A DNA stretch of 64,000 nt, taken from Ceratothoa steindachneri. Its lineage: Eukaryota; Arthropoda; Malacostraca; Isopoda; Cymothoidae. Shown one piece after another: positions 41,547 through 53,293 of the stretch. The stretch is from NCBI GenBank assembly GCA_963969495.1, contig OZ018333.1, positions 92,284,207 to 92,348,206 on the forward strand, given 5' to 3'. Position 1 is the first letter of the stretch. Each line of letters starts with the position of its first letter. A model generated the notes under the pieces. The model had not been told where the DNA came from, made no database searches, and was given only the letters and a program-made list of their open reading frames with translations. The translations under genes were made by a program, and so were the position numbers.

Positions 41547-44138
41547 CTAGCTCGGAGGAGACGCGGGGGCCCTCCTCGAACAGAAGACCCTCACGGGAAT
41601 GGCCGTACGCTTCCCGGGGGCAGAACCCCGGGCGCTGTTGGCCGGACAAAGCGCTGGAGGCGCTGTCGCCTTCGAGGACTTATTGGGGGAGGTTGGGCTC
41701 GCCATGCGAGTCTTTTCCTCCCTCCGCCTCGAAACCTTAGGCGGGCGTTGCGGCTTCGGAGGCGGTGGGCCCCCTTTTCGAGGAACCACCGTCTCCGAGC
41801 CACTCGCTCCACCTCGGGGCGTGGGCGAAGGAGCCGAAGCTCCTTTGTTGCTGTCCTCCTTTCGGGGGACAGCTTTAGGAACCCCAGAAGATGGCCTAGC
41901 GACCATCTTCAGGGGTGTTGCCTCCTGTGTGTCTAACGACTCGGTGGAGGCGCGTGGCCGTTTCGCCTTGCGGGAAACGGTCACGCTGGGGGAAGAGGGA
42001 GGGAGCCCTGGTTTTAGCCGGGGCTGGCTATGAACCCTTTTTGCCGCCAGCTTTACCAAGGGAGCGCCCGGGTTGGGTAGAGCCCAGAGAAGAGCTCCGA
42101 ATAGGCGCGGAAACAACCGTGCTCGTTGGCCTGGATGGGCCAGGAGCAGAGGATGCCTTTCTAACTAGTGAGGCATATGACGTCCCATGCAGAGCTGGGC
42201 GCGCCAGGACCAAGTCCTTAGCCTCGCGGAATGAGAGTCTATCCTGGGCCTGAACGGCCAGGATTTATTTCTCCAGGAGATATGCACCACATTGCTTCGA
42301 AGAAGCAGGGCGCGGCTCTCCGCAATTGACACACTTGGCCACACACGATTTGGACTTATCGTGTGCGACCTTGGAGCAATTTACACAGACTTCGGGTGAC
42401 CCCGACTTTGCACGTCTACATGAGCGATTCGTATGGCCGGAGCGGTGACAGTAATAGCACCGCCGCGGCAGTGGCACGAATGCCTTCACGCGTTAGCGGT
42501 ACCAACCGGCTCGCACCGACTCAGGGAGCTTGTCACAGTCGAACGTGACGAAGAGTGTAGGGGTGGGTCTCGAAGCCCCTCCCTGTTTTCTCATCACACG
42601 TTCGACCTTGACCGCCCCATGGTCGGCCAGCTCTAGGGTGATGTCCTCAATGGAGTAGTCAACGAGTTCCCTCGCATAAACTACTCCTTTCACAAAGTTC
42701 ATAGTAGAGTGCGGCGTAATACTCACTGGGGTGCCATGAAGTGTCCGAAGAGCACTTATCTTGGCCGCGGCGGGATTCGCCGCATTCGCCAGAAGGCTGC
42801 CGTCCGAGAAACGGGTCACCTTCGGCTCTCTACCAATTGCACTAGCTAATCCTCTCCTCTGATGGATCATGTTGCCCTTGGACAATATGGTGCCATCAAT
42901 GGAGCGAATAACGAGGAAGCGTTTGAAGCCAGCGGGCTCGAAAACGCCAGGTAACCTCTGAATGAGGGGCCCCGATGTCATCGAGGCTCTGCCCTGTGCA
43001 CTTTTGGTGTTAGTCTTGGTCAGGGGCTCCGCATACGAGGGGGTAGAGGGGCCGAATGTGCTGATCTTGGCTTGGTCGCCTACCAGAGTGGCAGCAGACC
43101 TATCCGTCCCCGCAGCCCCCGCAGATGGAGAGGAGCCCCGAGTCTTTTCCGTCTTTTTAGTCCTTTTAGTCTTTTTCTTTTTTGGAGAGGAGGGCGGGGA
43201 ATGAACCCGCTTCTCACCCCCGCCGACAGAAGCCCCCAGGCCAGATGGACCGGCCTCAGCCAGGTCCCTCTCCGAAATGGAGAAGGTTCTGGTTGTCGTA
43301 GGGGCACCTGTCGGAGGAGATCCCTCCCATCCTTTTACTGCCTCGGAGCCCTCAGCCATTTGAGGAGGACCTTGCATAGGGGCGGATTCGGGTTCGGTGC
43401 TTGGCGCCGAGCCCGAATTCCCCCCCTTGGAAGGCCCTACCGTCTGAGGCTGGGTCTCCTTAAGGACCATGTCTATCACAGGAGGGGCCTTCAGTTGGCC
43501 ATCCCCTCCCAGGACATCGCAGGTCCCCTTGGCAGTGTCGCCAGTCTTGTGTGGGGAGGACAGGCCTTGACCCCAGCAAGGTTTAAAATTCTTGCCAGCA
43601 GGTCTTTTGAGGGAAGCGACCGAAGGGGCCTGGCTTCCCTCTCCCCCCTAAGGGGGTTTGCCCTACGGAGCCGCTTCGATGGGGAGCGGCTGGCTAAGGG
43701 CTGCCTGCTGGCTTTCTTGGCAGTCCCCTTGGAAAGAAAAGAGGGGACTGCCGCTGGGAAAAGGGAGGTGCCCGAAAGCACCTCCAGAGAAGGGGGTGAG
43801 GGGGAGTCCCCTGCACCCGTAAGCGAAGGAGAGGAGCAAGCCTCCTCTCCGGTTAGAGAAATATGGAGGGTCCCCTGTGCAAGCACAAGGGGGGGGGGAC
43901 CTCCATTTTTTTGCTGGAGCTGCCCGAGGGCGGCTCCGTTGTTCTTGGGGAAGTTGGGGGTTGGGTTTTTTTTTATCTTCATCATTGGGCATGGTGACCC
44001 TTTTTTTAACACGGGATGCAATAGCGCACACCTCTCGCAGTAGCCCACACTGCGAGAGGTGCTTACAAGCCCGGCAGAGCCAGGCGCCGCCATTTGGGAC
44101 CTCCCCTCCCGCCTGGTGGCCTGGCAGTCCATCGGCAT
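41547..44138 (-). pseudogene. LINE ORF1 (gag-like, CCHC zinc knuckles), interrupted
   Basis: The first ATG-started piece (44138-43491) has a Cys pair YCERCALLHPVLKK and a proline/serine-rich body. After a frameshift near 43485, 43479-42493 continues with a low-complexity K/P/S region (including KKKKTKRTKKTEK) and the folded gag core (GFKRFLVIRS ... VVYARELVDY ... TLFVTFDCDKLPESVRAGWY). An in-frame stop at 42493 precedes CYYCHRSGHTNRSC, a canonical C-x2-C-x4-H-x4-C knuckle, then a second CVNC-H-C and a third with the His replaced (CVNCGEPRPASSKQC). Another in-frame stop at 42265 and a frameshift near 42100 separate a basic/proline-rich C-terminus ending at 41547. ORF1 proteins bind element RNA in the ribonucleoprotein. 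Confidence 0.85.
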
Positions 44139-44508
44139 CGCGGCTCCACCTTGAACACGGCGTAAAATATATAGATTGTCAAGAGAAGAGGAAAAGGGAT
44201 GTGAGGAAGGTATGGGTGGGGATGAAGCAGGTTGTTAAAAACCAGCCACCCCAGACTGGAGCTCAGGGGTTAGGGAACATTGTCCCCCACCCCCTCAGCC
44301 CCGATGCGGGACGGTTGGCTGAAAAGAAGGTCAACATCTACCCTGTGAAATTAGAGGCTGACCAGAGAAAGTTGTGGGAGAGGTTGTGTGAAAAGAGAGG
44401 AAACAAGTGTTTTGAAGGAAGGAAGAGAGGCTAAGCTGGGGCCAGACGGAGCGCTGGATCCCGTCAGCACGGCGGCCAGGATGGCAAATCGCCGCGCCCC
44501 TTACGGGG

Positions 44509-44521
44509 TTCTTGACACCTA
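44509..44521. repeat. Target-site duplication of the I-clade LINE (5' side)
   Basis: ttcttgacaccta, identical to 37636-37648. The flanking 44522-45055 is AT-rich; the 103-codon frame on the minus strand at 44725-45036 is not recognised. Confidence 0.9.
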
Positions 44522-45059
44522 AATACCATAGGTGTCTAATACTGTACGCAGACACGATATTTTGTGTATTAAAGGAGGAATTACCGACCATTGCTGCGAC
44601 TCCATCAATACAACAGAAAAAGGGAAAATATCAATTCAAGCTTCTCCCTCACATCTTCTCTTTTTTCTATTTCAATATATTCTTTAATAAACATTTACTT
44701 AAAGCTTAATGGCTGATCCCCAGCTTATATTATAATATTTATAAATATATATATATAGAAAAATTCCAAGTCTGTTATGATTGTTTGTTTCTTACGGGAA
44801 AAATATTTCTTTGCCTTAATATAGGCTTTGTTCAATAAATACAAACATTGATTCACTATGTAACACAATTTTTGTCCTTGGTCAGTAGGTGTTGTTTGAC
44901 AACTTCTTTTATTGCAAAACAATAGAAAATAGCCAACAGTTGTTTGAAACTTTGCTTTTGTACCTTCTATGATGAAATATTTACTAAAAATAGCCAAGTT
45001 TAGATTGTTTATCATCCATTGTATGGCTAAAATCATATTTATACAATTTTATTGAAATT

Positions 45060-45264
45060 TCTACACAAATATATACAATCAAGTTGGAATGTAAATCACT
45101 TTCCCGTACAAGCCCCCAAATGTACTCTCCCATCATGTTTTCATTGAGGACTTCTTGGTATCTATGTTCAAAGTTCAGTATATCTTAATGGAAGCGCTCC
45201 CCTTGCTCCTCTGAAGATGATGCTATATTCTCCTTGATCTTGTCAAGATGGGTATCAAGGATGG
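45060..45264 (-). pseudogene. Fragment of a dispersed arthropod hypothetical-protein family
   Basis: The minus strand reads MMSILDTHLDKIKENIASSS, then EEQGERFH, a stop, DILNFEHRYQ, NENMMGEYIWGLVRES. From memory, the pattern HSHLD-f-eN-g--SeEqGERFHqDI ... RYQ ... MMgDY-W-L recurs in many near-identical repeat-borne proteins of arthropod genomes. Only this C-terminal piece is visible. A related-looking frame on the minus strand at 45498-45680 (FGVPVEVQDKSVAPHFACEH) may belong to another repeat protein. Confidence 0.55.
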
Positions 45265-45400
45265 ACATCATTATATGTCTCTTTTTCCTTTATCTTGATT
45301 TTTATTTCTTTGAAATATCACGTGGGATCGTGAATAGTAGAAAGATATTCACGCATTTTTTCCTCCCTTATCGTTCAAAAGAGAGAGAGTGAGAGACAAC
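45265..45400 (-). repeat. Second copy of the CR1-like LINE segment
   Basis: Closely matches 37031-37165: catcattatatgtct.tttttcc, then gaaatatcacgtgggatcgt and attcacgcattttt in the same order and spacing, followed by a GA-rich run. This is a fragment of the same LINE family in the same orientation. Confidence 0.8.
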
Positions 45401-46129
45401 ATATAAGAGGAAAACATATACTTGATTACACATTTGGCTCAGAAACAAACATAATAGCTTAAATATTTGTGACATTTAATATTTTACAACAAACAATTTA
45501 CTTATCTTCCAGGGTTTTCTTGCCATGTTCGCAAGCAAAATGAGGTGCCACGGATTTGTCTTGGACCTCAACTGGCACACCAAAGTATACTTTGAAGCTT
45601 CTCACATTCTCATAGATGCTGTCACAGGGACAGTTTTGCTCTTGTTTCAAACAACTGTGCCGAGATTTCACAAAATCCATCTGGAGAATGATTCCAACTT
45701 CTTGATGCCATTTTAATTCTGATCTGTTCTCTATGGTAGCAGGAGCTGAAAGGGTAAATTAAAAAGTGATTATAGGTATTAAAATTAGACATTTGTAACT
45801 TTACGAGTATTATGGTATTTCCATAGCAAACTTCCTCTTCATATTATCCAAAATACTAAAAAAGGCTATGTTAACAAATCCTCTTTGAACTCTTCCACAA
45901 TATTAATACATTATATGAATGTGATGGAAGAAATGCCGAGAAGGAACTCCCGTGAACCGATATAGAAAGATGCGTAAATTGCGTCTAGCGATTATACATA
46001 ATTCCTCTAAAGCCTCTTATTAATTTTCAGAAAATTCATGAAACCGTTGTTTTAGACACGTTTAGGAATGAAAAAAGCATAATTTAGTAGATATACAACA
46101 TTATATATCTAAGGTTTTACATATTTTAC

Positions 46130-47275
46130 AGCCAATTTTTATAAATTCTAATACAACGACCATCTAGACATCATTGGAGACGAGCCTTTTCTGATAAATT
46201 GACCGGGAAAAAGGAACTTTGCCAACAAGAGAAACATTACATGATGAACCAATTAGGTAAAGGAAAGTCTGATCTGCAAATATCAAGAGATATGAAGCAT
46301 GTTGATCTCACTGTGAACGAAACTGTAGAGAATGACATTCAACCAAGAAAAAAAGGGTTCAACCAGAATATCCAGCTCTTACCCTTGGAGATCTCTCTCA
46401 AAAGAGGTGGCTAGAAATGATCATGCTAGCAGCAAAGCTATTTTACAAGCTGTTGGGGCTCATTCTCTCTCGCGAAAGAAACAAGGTGTAAGGCTCTGAA
46501 GATATATTTTCCTGTAGGAATAAGAGCTAAACTACAATTCCTGACCAAAAAATCTCCAAAACCGGCTGTTGTGAGCCCAGACGTACAAGAAAAATGACTA
46601 ACAAAATTATCTTGAGAGACGATTCAAGAGTCACTTGGAATGCGCTGGAAGGTTGGAAAAGAGGTTGTGTTTTCATTGGTGTTTAGGTGAAGCAATTAAA
46701 CATGAGACAAGTAGTATAAGAACGCTTGATAATTTGGGCTAGAATTATTGAAGACAAGCTTGTTGGACCCTTCAAAGTGTATGATGGCGTCAAAATGGAT
46801 TCAAAGGCGTACTCTTTGAATCCATTTTGGCATCCTGGAGTAAACCTTCCTACCTTGATTAAAGACTCACCTGGTGAAGATAAGGAAGTCACTTGGCTTC
46901 ATGCCGGGAAATATTACAAGTCTTACCTTCAACTTCTTTAAGAATTGACGCAGTTGAAATGATTTTTAGGAGAGGTAATGGGTGACTGCCCCCTTCACAT
47001 TAGTTGCAACCTAAATCCAATAGAAAAGTTGTGTAGCAGGAAGAGAAAAGTCTACGCTGATGGCATGCAATTTACCACCAAGAATGACTTGTGGGAAGTC
47101 ATCCAAGTTGCTGCCAGGATTGTTTCCGCTGATTGCATCAAAACTTTGAATCGCTCAGTAAAATACAGATCGTTCAAAGTTAGTCAGGACAAAGGTTCCT
47201 TTGTCCACCAGCTCTTGAACGGTTCTTATTTAAAATTGTTTTATCTAATTTGCTTTATTTTGTATTTCTTTTAAT
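46130..47275 (+). pseudogene. Tc1-like transposase pseudogene
   Basis: N-terminal piece (46199-46414): LTGKKELCQQEKHYMMNQLG and KSDLQISRDMKHVDLT, a helix-turn-helix DNA-binding region. Middle: DSRVTWNALEGWKRGCVF-like residues near 46620-46680 and WARIIEDKLVGPFKVYDGVK (46726-46800). C-terminal piece (46978-47274): CNLNPIEKLCSRKRKVYADG, matching the D-LNPIE-lW block before the last catalytic Glu, then LWEVIQVAARIVSADCIKTL. Several frameshifts. Tc1-like transposases cut and paste at TA. Clear TIRs were not found. Confidence 0.7.
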
Positions 47276-47337
47276 TCCTTCATATAAGTTGCTTAACATC
47301 CTATACTATTTTATTATATTTTCTTTATATATTTTAT

Positions 47338-47845
47338 CAAGTTACCTTGATACTTGTAAAAAAGCTAATTAACAAAGTTTCCTTGATACGTACCAATATG
47401 CAGTTAATCAAGTTGCCCTGATACGTATCAATAAGTTAATAAAGTTGCATTGATAACTGCGAATAGGCGAGTTAATCTATACGTGCCAATAAGCTAGTTA
47501 TTTATGTTGCCTCAATAAGTGAAAATAAGGTACTTAATGAAGTTGCCTTTCTACAATTAAATAGACCCGTTCATAAAGTTGTCTTGATAAGTGATAATAC
47601 TCTAGTTAATAAAGTTGCTTAATCAGTGGCAATTTTACTCATTAATAAAGTTGCCTTGATACAAATGAATATACCAGTTAATATAGTTTCCTTAATAAGT
47701 GAAAATAAGCTAATTAATCAAGTTTTTTGGAAAAGTTACAACAAGCAAGTTAATCCAGTTGCCTTAATAACTGCCAATATGCCCGTTATTAAAGTTGTTT
47801 TAGTAAGTCCCAATAAGCTAATTAATTAAGTTTCCTTGACCGATG
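47338..47845 (+). repeat. 36-bp minisatellite, ~14 diverged units
   Basis: Units begin like aaagttgccttgataagtg and end with ...aagctagttaat, with period close to 36 bp. Most units differ at 20-30% of positions. As 36 is a multiple of 3, one frame stays open (47626-47829) with a 12-residue period (for example SENKLINQV, SPNKLIN). I regard this as a consequence of the repeat, not a gene. Confidence 0.85.
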
Positions 47846-47860
47846 GTTGTACTCGCAAGA

Positions 47861-48032
47861 AATCCAAACTGCTTTCGGAGCTCGGAAGCAAAAGCACTTG
47901 CCAATGAATGAGGTAGGAATCACTTTTTGCGCAAAAGATAAATCTATCAAGCAATGTTTTGTCGAAAAAGTGATTCCTACCTCATTCATTGGCAAGTGCT
48001 TTTGCTTCCGAGCTTCGAAAACAGTTCGGATT
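47861..48032. repeat. 172-bp near-perfect foldback (hairpin)
   Basis: Arms at 47861-47928 and 47965-48032 are 68 bp each and match as reverse complements at all but about four positions. The loop is 36 bp (47929-47964). Arms start aatccaaactgctttcggag on the left. There is no flanking TA or other clear duplication. It could be a foldback/MITE-like element or an inverted duplication. If transcribed it would form a long hairpin RNA. Mirror-image open frames on both strands are artefacts of the palindrome. Confidence 0.92.
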
Positions 48033-48473
48033 TTTTGCCAGTCTAAAACTTGAGAAGTTAGCAGAGACGTGAGAATTGGCAGCATCTGGCAACTTGAGGC
48101 GCAGAGTAGATGCCACTTTGTATCTAACAGCGTAATTCAAACTTCAAAAGATGACTTGATTAATGATAGTGTTTCATTGTATTAAATTCAGATTATCCCA
48201 AATAAACTATGCAAATAATTTTGTTTACATTTCCGCTGACTGTAAAAGAGAAGGATTAAATGAGGTTCCCTTTTGCTCGTTGTATTGCTAGAATCTAACC
48301 TCTTTATTCCACCACCTCTCAACCTCCTCCTGCGGACCGACACAAGAGTTGACAAAAAGAGCTGAATCGACCTAATTGTTCCTACGGGGCCCCCGTCTTT
48401 CTTGCACGGACGATTCAATTTAATCAGGGACCGACGACTTAATGGACGCCATATAATGAACTTGAGAAGAGAG

Positions 48474-48690
48474 GTCAACAGACCTAAGTCGCATGCTCTC
48501 AATTATCTGACTTTCAGCAAGTAGGGCAAGCCAACCCATTGTTAGTTATCTTTCAATAATCCTGGGCTAAACTTGAGAGGACCTTGGTAATTATGTCATT
48601 CGAAAGAAAATATCAAACAACATATGGGTTTTTAATTTCGTTAGAATTGGCCGAATACTTACGATGTTATTGCCAAAAACCCCATTGACG
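48474..48690 (+). repeat. Dispersed repeat family, copy D
   Basis: Contains the ordered words agacctaagtcgcatgctc, aacccattgttagtt, gaggaccttggtaattatgt and gttagaattggccgaatact, then acgatgttattgccaaaaac. It is the same family as 4551-4876, 24190-24516 and 31935-32360. Confidence 0.8.
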
Positions 48691-48769
48691 TAGAATAGGC
48701 TTCCTTCGATATACTATATATTACTATTCCTTGAGGGGATTATTCTATATTTTGAGAACGTGGTAATCT

Positions 48770-50035
48770 GATGACCGAGGTTAGTTCAAAAAAGCGGGGG
48801 GCCTGGAGAGGCCTATTTATCTTCAATATACTTAAGAAGTGGAACGGAGCACAAGGATAAATAATATGGCTGCCATTAATAAAAAAGAGTTTATTAATTA
48901 AACTATCAAACAACACACGGAAAATGTTTACATAAACGGGGATTAAAAATGGGAGAAACACAGGAAATGAAAAAGTTCATGGGAATATCTGATTAATCTG
49001 AGGATTAAGATTTGGAGAGATTTAAAACGGCAAACAAACAAAAACTGGGAATGGTTCGCTAAACCGTTTAAAGCAGAGAGTTGAGTTGACAAAAGGTTAA
49101 AAGATTAAAAGTAATGCTTAGCTTAGGTAAATACAAGGTTTTCGTGCAAAGAAAGGCGATGGGAAGGAATCTTCGGTCCAACTGGCGATTTCCAGGAGAA
49201 GGGGTTCTTCGGGGGGTTGTCCTTAACGTGGGGTAAAGGACTGTCTTCGAGAAGTGAGAGCGAAGTGGGGCTCGGAAGTACAAGCGATCCTTGTGAAAGG
49301 ATATCGGAGATGTTCTAAATGAACAATAGAGGTTATTGTTGTAACCAAGCGTTCTCTTGAAGAACGTTAAAAAGGGGGGAACTAAATTATCCTGACGTGA
49401 TGTCTTGGGAACGGAACCGTTTCTTGACGAACTGGCATGAAGAACAATGGCTGTCCTAATGTCGTTCTCTTTCTGAACAACAGGTGGACCTTGTTGACTT
49501 GGCGTCTTGAAGGGCACTAACCTTGTCACTCAAGGGATATTGTCCTCTTCTGGACAATAAGGGTTTTTTCGGGGAGAGTTCCTAGGTGCACAAGGGAGAC
49601 CGGATTGGTTTGATGCCTCGCGAAGAAAATCTAAATCTGCTTCAAATGTGAAATGCTATGGTATAAATAGCCGGAGCCAGTCTCTTGGCGTAGGGGACAA
49701 TGGGATGGGGAACTTCGATGGAATTTTTCCGGTGGTGCCTGGGAAAATATCTTATCTGCCCATAAGCCTAATTCAATCTGGCGAGATCGACACATGGAGG
49801 CGAACGGGGGAGTCAACCTCCTTGATTAAACATTGGTTATGATGGGCAATAACGCGCCTTCTACTTTCTCTCGCAGGATACACGTGAAGAAGCATGTGTT
49901 CCAACATGTGATAGGGGCTGAAGCAATGCGGCCTCAGACCGTTCTATCACACCCCTTAAGAAGTAAAATGGTTACCATCCGACCGACGACCTACGAACCA
50001 TCGAGTCACTGATAGACTCACCTAAACGCGACTAA
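48770..50035 (+). other. Possible LTR and leader of a retrotransposon
   Basis: A clean TATAAATAG at 49662-49670 is followed about 20 bp later by gagccagtctc, an initiator-like word. The block ends with ttctatcaca at about 49944-49953, followed by ccccttaagaag and tggttaccatccgaccgacg (49972-49991). The last phrase and the following 'cgcgactaaaaa' resemble 24190-24250. An LTR with downstream leader would explain this, but no second LTR, gag-pol or target duplication was found. A 153-codon minus-strand frame at 49068-49529 is not recognised. Confidence 0.25.
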
Positions 50036-53000
50036 AAATCTACCTTCAAATCAAGACGCGTCACATGAAGTCTTTAATTCATGCCCAAAGCTGCCCTTTA
50101 TTACATAGAAATAGCGATTCTATAAATATTCATCCGCGATAGAAAGATTCCTACGGTTTAAGACCATTTCTATTCATTTATGTTTAATTATTCTACTTTA
50201 AATCATTAGTAATATTTTTTGAAATGTTATTATTTCATTTAATGATACTATGAAATGGTGTAATCTTTTATTGGCCCTGGATTGCTCATTCAGATTGCAA
50301 CAAGTGTTGGCGACAGACGCCTTCATCAATTTACACTCGTGGCTAGGGATTTGTGGACTACGCTTCGTCGATTAATTGGATTAAGCTTCATTAATTGGAT
50401 ATTTCAAGGGGGCTGTCATATAAAATGAATACACAAACGATCAGAGGTATCCACAAGTAAAGGAACATCTAAAAAGTATACATGTGATGTTATCTAAAAG
50501 GTATACATGTAAATAATCAAAGAAAATGAAATGTAAGATTTCTGACCCATTAGTTTGGGTTGTAAATCTACCAGAACAATTCAATCGTTTGATTGATACA
50601 AATTTTAACCTGGAATAGAATAATGAAGTGAAAGATGTCATAGTAACTATTTGCCTATTTAGATCTTAATAAAGGACTGGGAAACTTGTAATAAAGGTTT
50701 GGTAAACGAATAAATTTTGCCCAGCTGAAATCGAACTTATCCAATATTCGTGCATTTCATGGTCGTCAGAAACATATTCCAAAGCAATGATTTTATCCCC
50801 CCAAATCAGTTAAATCTAGATTAATAGGTTCATAAGACCTAGACTAATAGGTTCCTAAAATCTAGATTAATAGGTTCATAAGATCCATGAAAGTGATGAC
50901 GTAAGGAATATTCCTATGGTATTTATTTATGAATGGAAGTCTTTCTAAAACCATTTTTTTAATCCTTTTTGAAAGCTTATAATTTATGAGATGTGGTTTT
51001 GGGTTTGATGGTTGATAATAATTTGTCAGGTGTTTGAGGTTCAACCAGATAGCCTCCAGAGGCTTTTAGTGAACCAGGCCACTCGTATGTTTTTATTTTC
51101 CTGCGCTATCCTCTGTGTGTGACTGCGTATGTACATTTGTTTCATACATGTTTCTCTTGGAAACTAAAAAAGGACGAAATAATGGCAGAATCACCGCAAA
51201 GCCCACTAAAAGACTTTATTTTCTGTCATTCTGAAACCGAAATTTACCCAACTTGATCTAAGATCAAAAATATTCCGGCTTTTGTGGACATCAATAAACC
51301 ACATCAGTCCGTCCAAATATACTCAAATGCAGCTTCATGTTTGGTCTCAAATTAGCCACAAAATGCAAATAAAGCCACGAAGCCTCCCAACTCATCTCTT
51401 CCCTAATATTTGACCAGTTTTTTGGTTGGATGAAAAATCAACCTGGATAAACAATAATAACCATAGGCACAAGGGCAGAGCAGCCTTGGTTGCATACCTT
51501 AACAATAGCCTGAGTTTTCAATAGTTTTGGTGAACTCAAAACCTGCAGACTTCTGGTATTCGCAAGGGAGTAAGATTCGATAGATAGGCTGCCCATAAAG
51601 TCTGTTAACAATGACAAGAATAATTTTTGTGTAAATTCATTACTTTTTAGGAAGTTCCTCATATTTATCCTTTGCGTTTGAAATAAAAGTTTTAAGAGAC
51701 AATATTGGAATCTTAAATATCTTCATCTTGGGTCCTTGTTTAGGAATTCAAAGATCATCTTCCAAGGTTTCGAGAAAGAGTGGACCGATATTCTTCGGTT
51801 GTGGTCCATTAGTGTCGTTCTTTTGATGCGAAGGATCGTTGCATTTACCATTTGAGCTCTGTTTTGTAGACTCTCATTACAATTGTATGGGTTTCTCTAT
51901 CGGTGAATTTGATATTATTGAATAAACCAACCTATTACGAATTAATGGAGAATCATTACACTGATGAGAGGATAAAGAGAGATAGTTCGTGAAGTTTCTT
52001 TATTTAAGAACCATTTATGATTTATGGCTGGGGCCCCTAGGATACTATCTCCTCATTCCCCATTTTTCTATGAGGGAAATAGGGGGAAGTCCACGGTACC
52101 GACTCCAGAGTGCCCTGGGGAGACTTAAATTACTTGAACATTTATTGAGATTTGATTGCACTCATGAACGGGCCAGGAACATTGTGCACCTCGCAATTTC
52201 AGACATATAGTACATAACCCGTACATATAATACAAGTGACCTCACGGGAACCCAAGAGTATAGATGTACACTTATCGATATAGCGGATAGAGAGTGGTTA
52301 CTAATAGTTATTTGTTGATATACACCATTTATGTAAGCTCTTGATACGAGTAAAAAATAGAGATAATTAGGAATCGTATACAAAGATCTCCTTAGTTGAT
52401 TAAAGCAAGAAGGCGAAATTTCAAATTATTTTGAGGGATACAAAAATTTCATCCTAAAACCCGATAATGTTTTGGATATCTATTCTGGGGCCTGATGCGA
52501 CTGGAAGGAACCGACGGAAGAGAGAGACGTCTCCTCCTTGTATTGCCAGGCAGTTCTCGGGCGAGGGAAGGAGAGTTGCCAGGTACCACTTGGCGATGTT
52601 TCCTGAGGTTACACTTTCGAAACTTTCGTGGTATTGAATAACGTTAGAATTTTTTCCCTATCTAATTTTGACTGGCAACGGTGTTTGTAGGAATTTTTAC
52701 AGGAGTTGCCAAATACATCAAAATTCATCATCAAATGGAAAACAGCTAAACACTGAGACCAGCATAGTGTGATACTTAACAGTCAACTTGGCTTTTACAA
52801 TGACAAGTCGGATTTAATCAATTCGGATTATCTTTTTCATGATATCCTATAATAACGTGAAAGATAAAAATATGTATTTTACTTCGATTTCAAGAAGTTA
52901 TTTGCCGCAGTACCTAAAAAGGAGTGAAATTAATCCTGACCACAAAATATATAAGGGATGAATGTCTGGTATAGTTACAAAGGACGAGGAAGAAAATGGA

Positions 53001-53290
53001 AGAAGATAGAAACGCACTTGCTGAGGATGATAAGCTTAAATACAGAGCTCGTAGGATTTGAATTATGACGCTCGATGTCATTCCAATTGTTAGATTATTA
53101 AGATCATTTTTGTGATTTGTGATGGAAATGTCAGATGCGCAAGGAACATAAACCTGGGGTCCTCTGTTCACAAAGATCTAGTAAAGGTGGCCACCTCTGT
53201 CACTCCAGGTATGGGAGAATTCTACTTCTTGTCGCATTGGCAGGGGGTAGGGGCTTTTTTCCGCAACATAAAGTGGGTTCCATCAGCCCC
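50036..53290. other. Intergenic stretch without recognisable genes
   Basis: AT-rich, with only short frames (under 90 codons) and no family motif found. A small direct repeat 'agattaataggttcataaga' occurs at about 50816-50885. GC content rises from about 53140 towards the receptor gene. Confidence 0.5.
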
Positions 53291-53293
53291 TCG

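Larger units (their letters stand above)
37649..44508 (-). mobile_element. Full-length I-clade non-LTR retrotransposon with poly(A) tail and TSD
   Basis: The element is 6860 bp, on the minus strand. It is bounded by a perfect 13-bp duplication and ends in an 11-nt poly(A) tail (the T run at 37649-37659). The order is ORF1 with CCHC knuckles, then ORF2 with apurinic-type endonuclease, reverse transcriptase, RNase H and a C-terminal zinc knuckle. The RNase H and the RT word order (FRPISLTSCVCKLMEKLVN, FFDLEKAYDTA) point to the I clade/superfamily. It is strikingly GC-rich against AT-rich flanks. Several stops and frameshifts interrupt both ORFs, so this copy is not autonomous as read, although the intact TSD implies a fairly young insertion. 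Confidence 0.93.

Noticed and set aside
37948..43307. Many long open frames on the plus strand opposite the LINE
   Set aside because: They are antisense shadows of the GC-rich ORF1 and ORF2. None shows a family motif.
48800..53290. Search for alternative 3' exons of the receptor, as ETH receptors in insects have two splice forms
   Set aside because: No second TM6-TM7 exon pair (FFVCLLP or NP-LY motifs) was found in this stretch.
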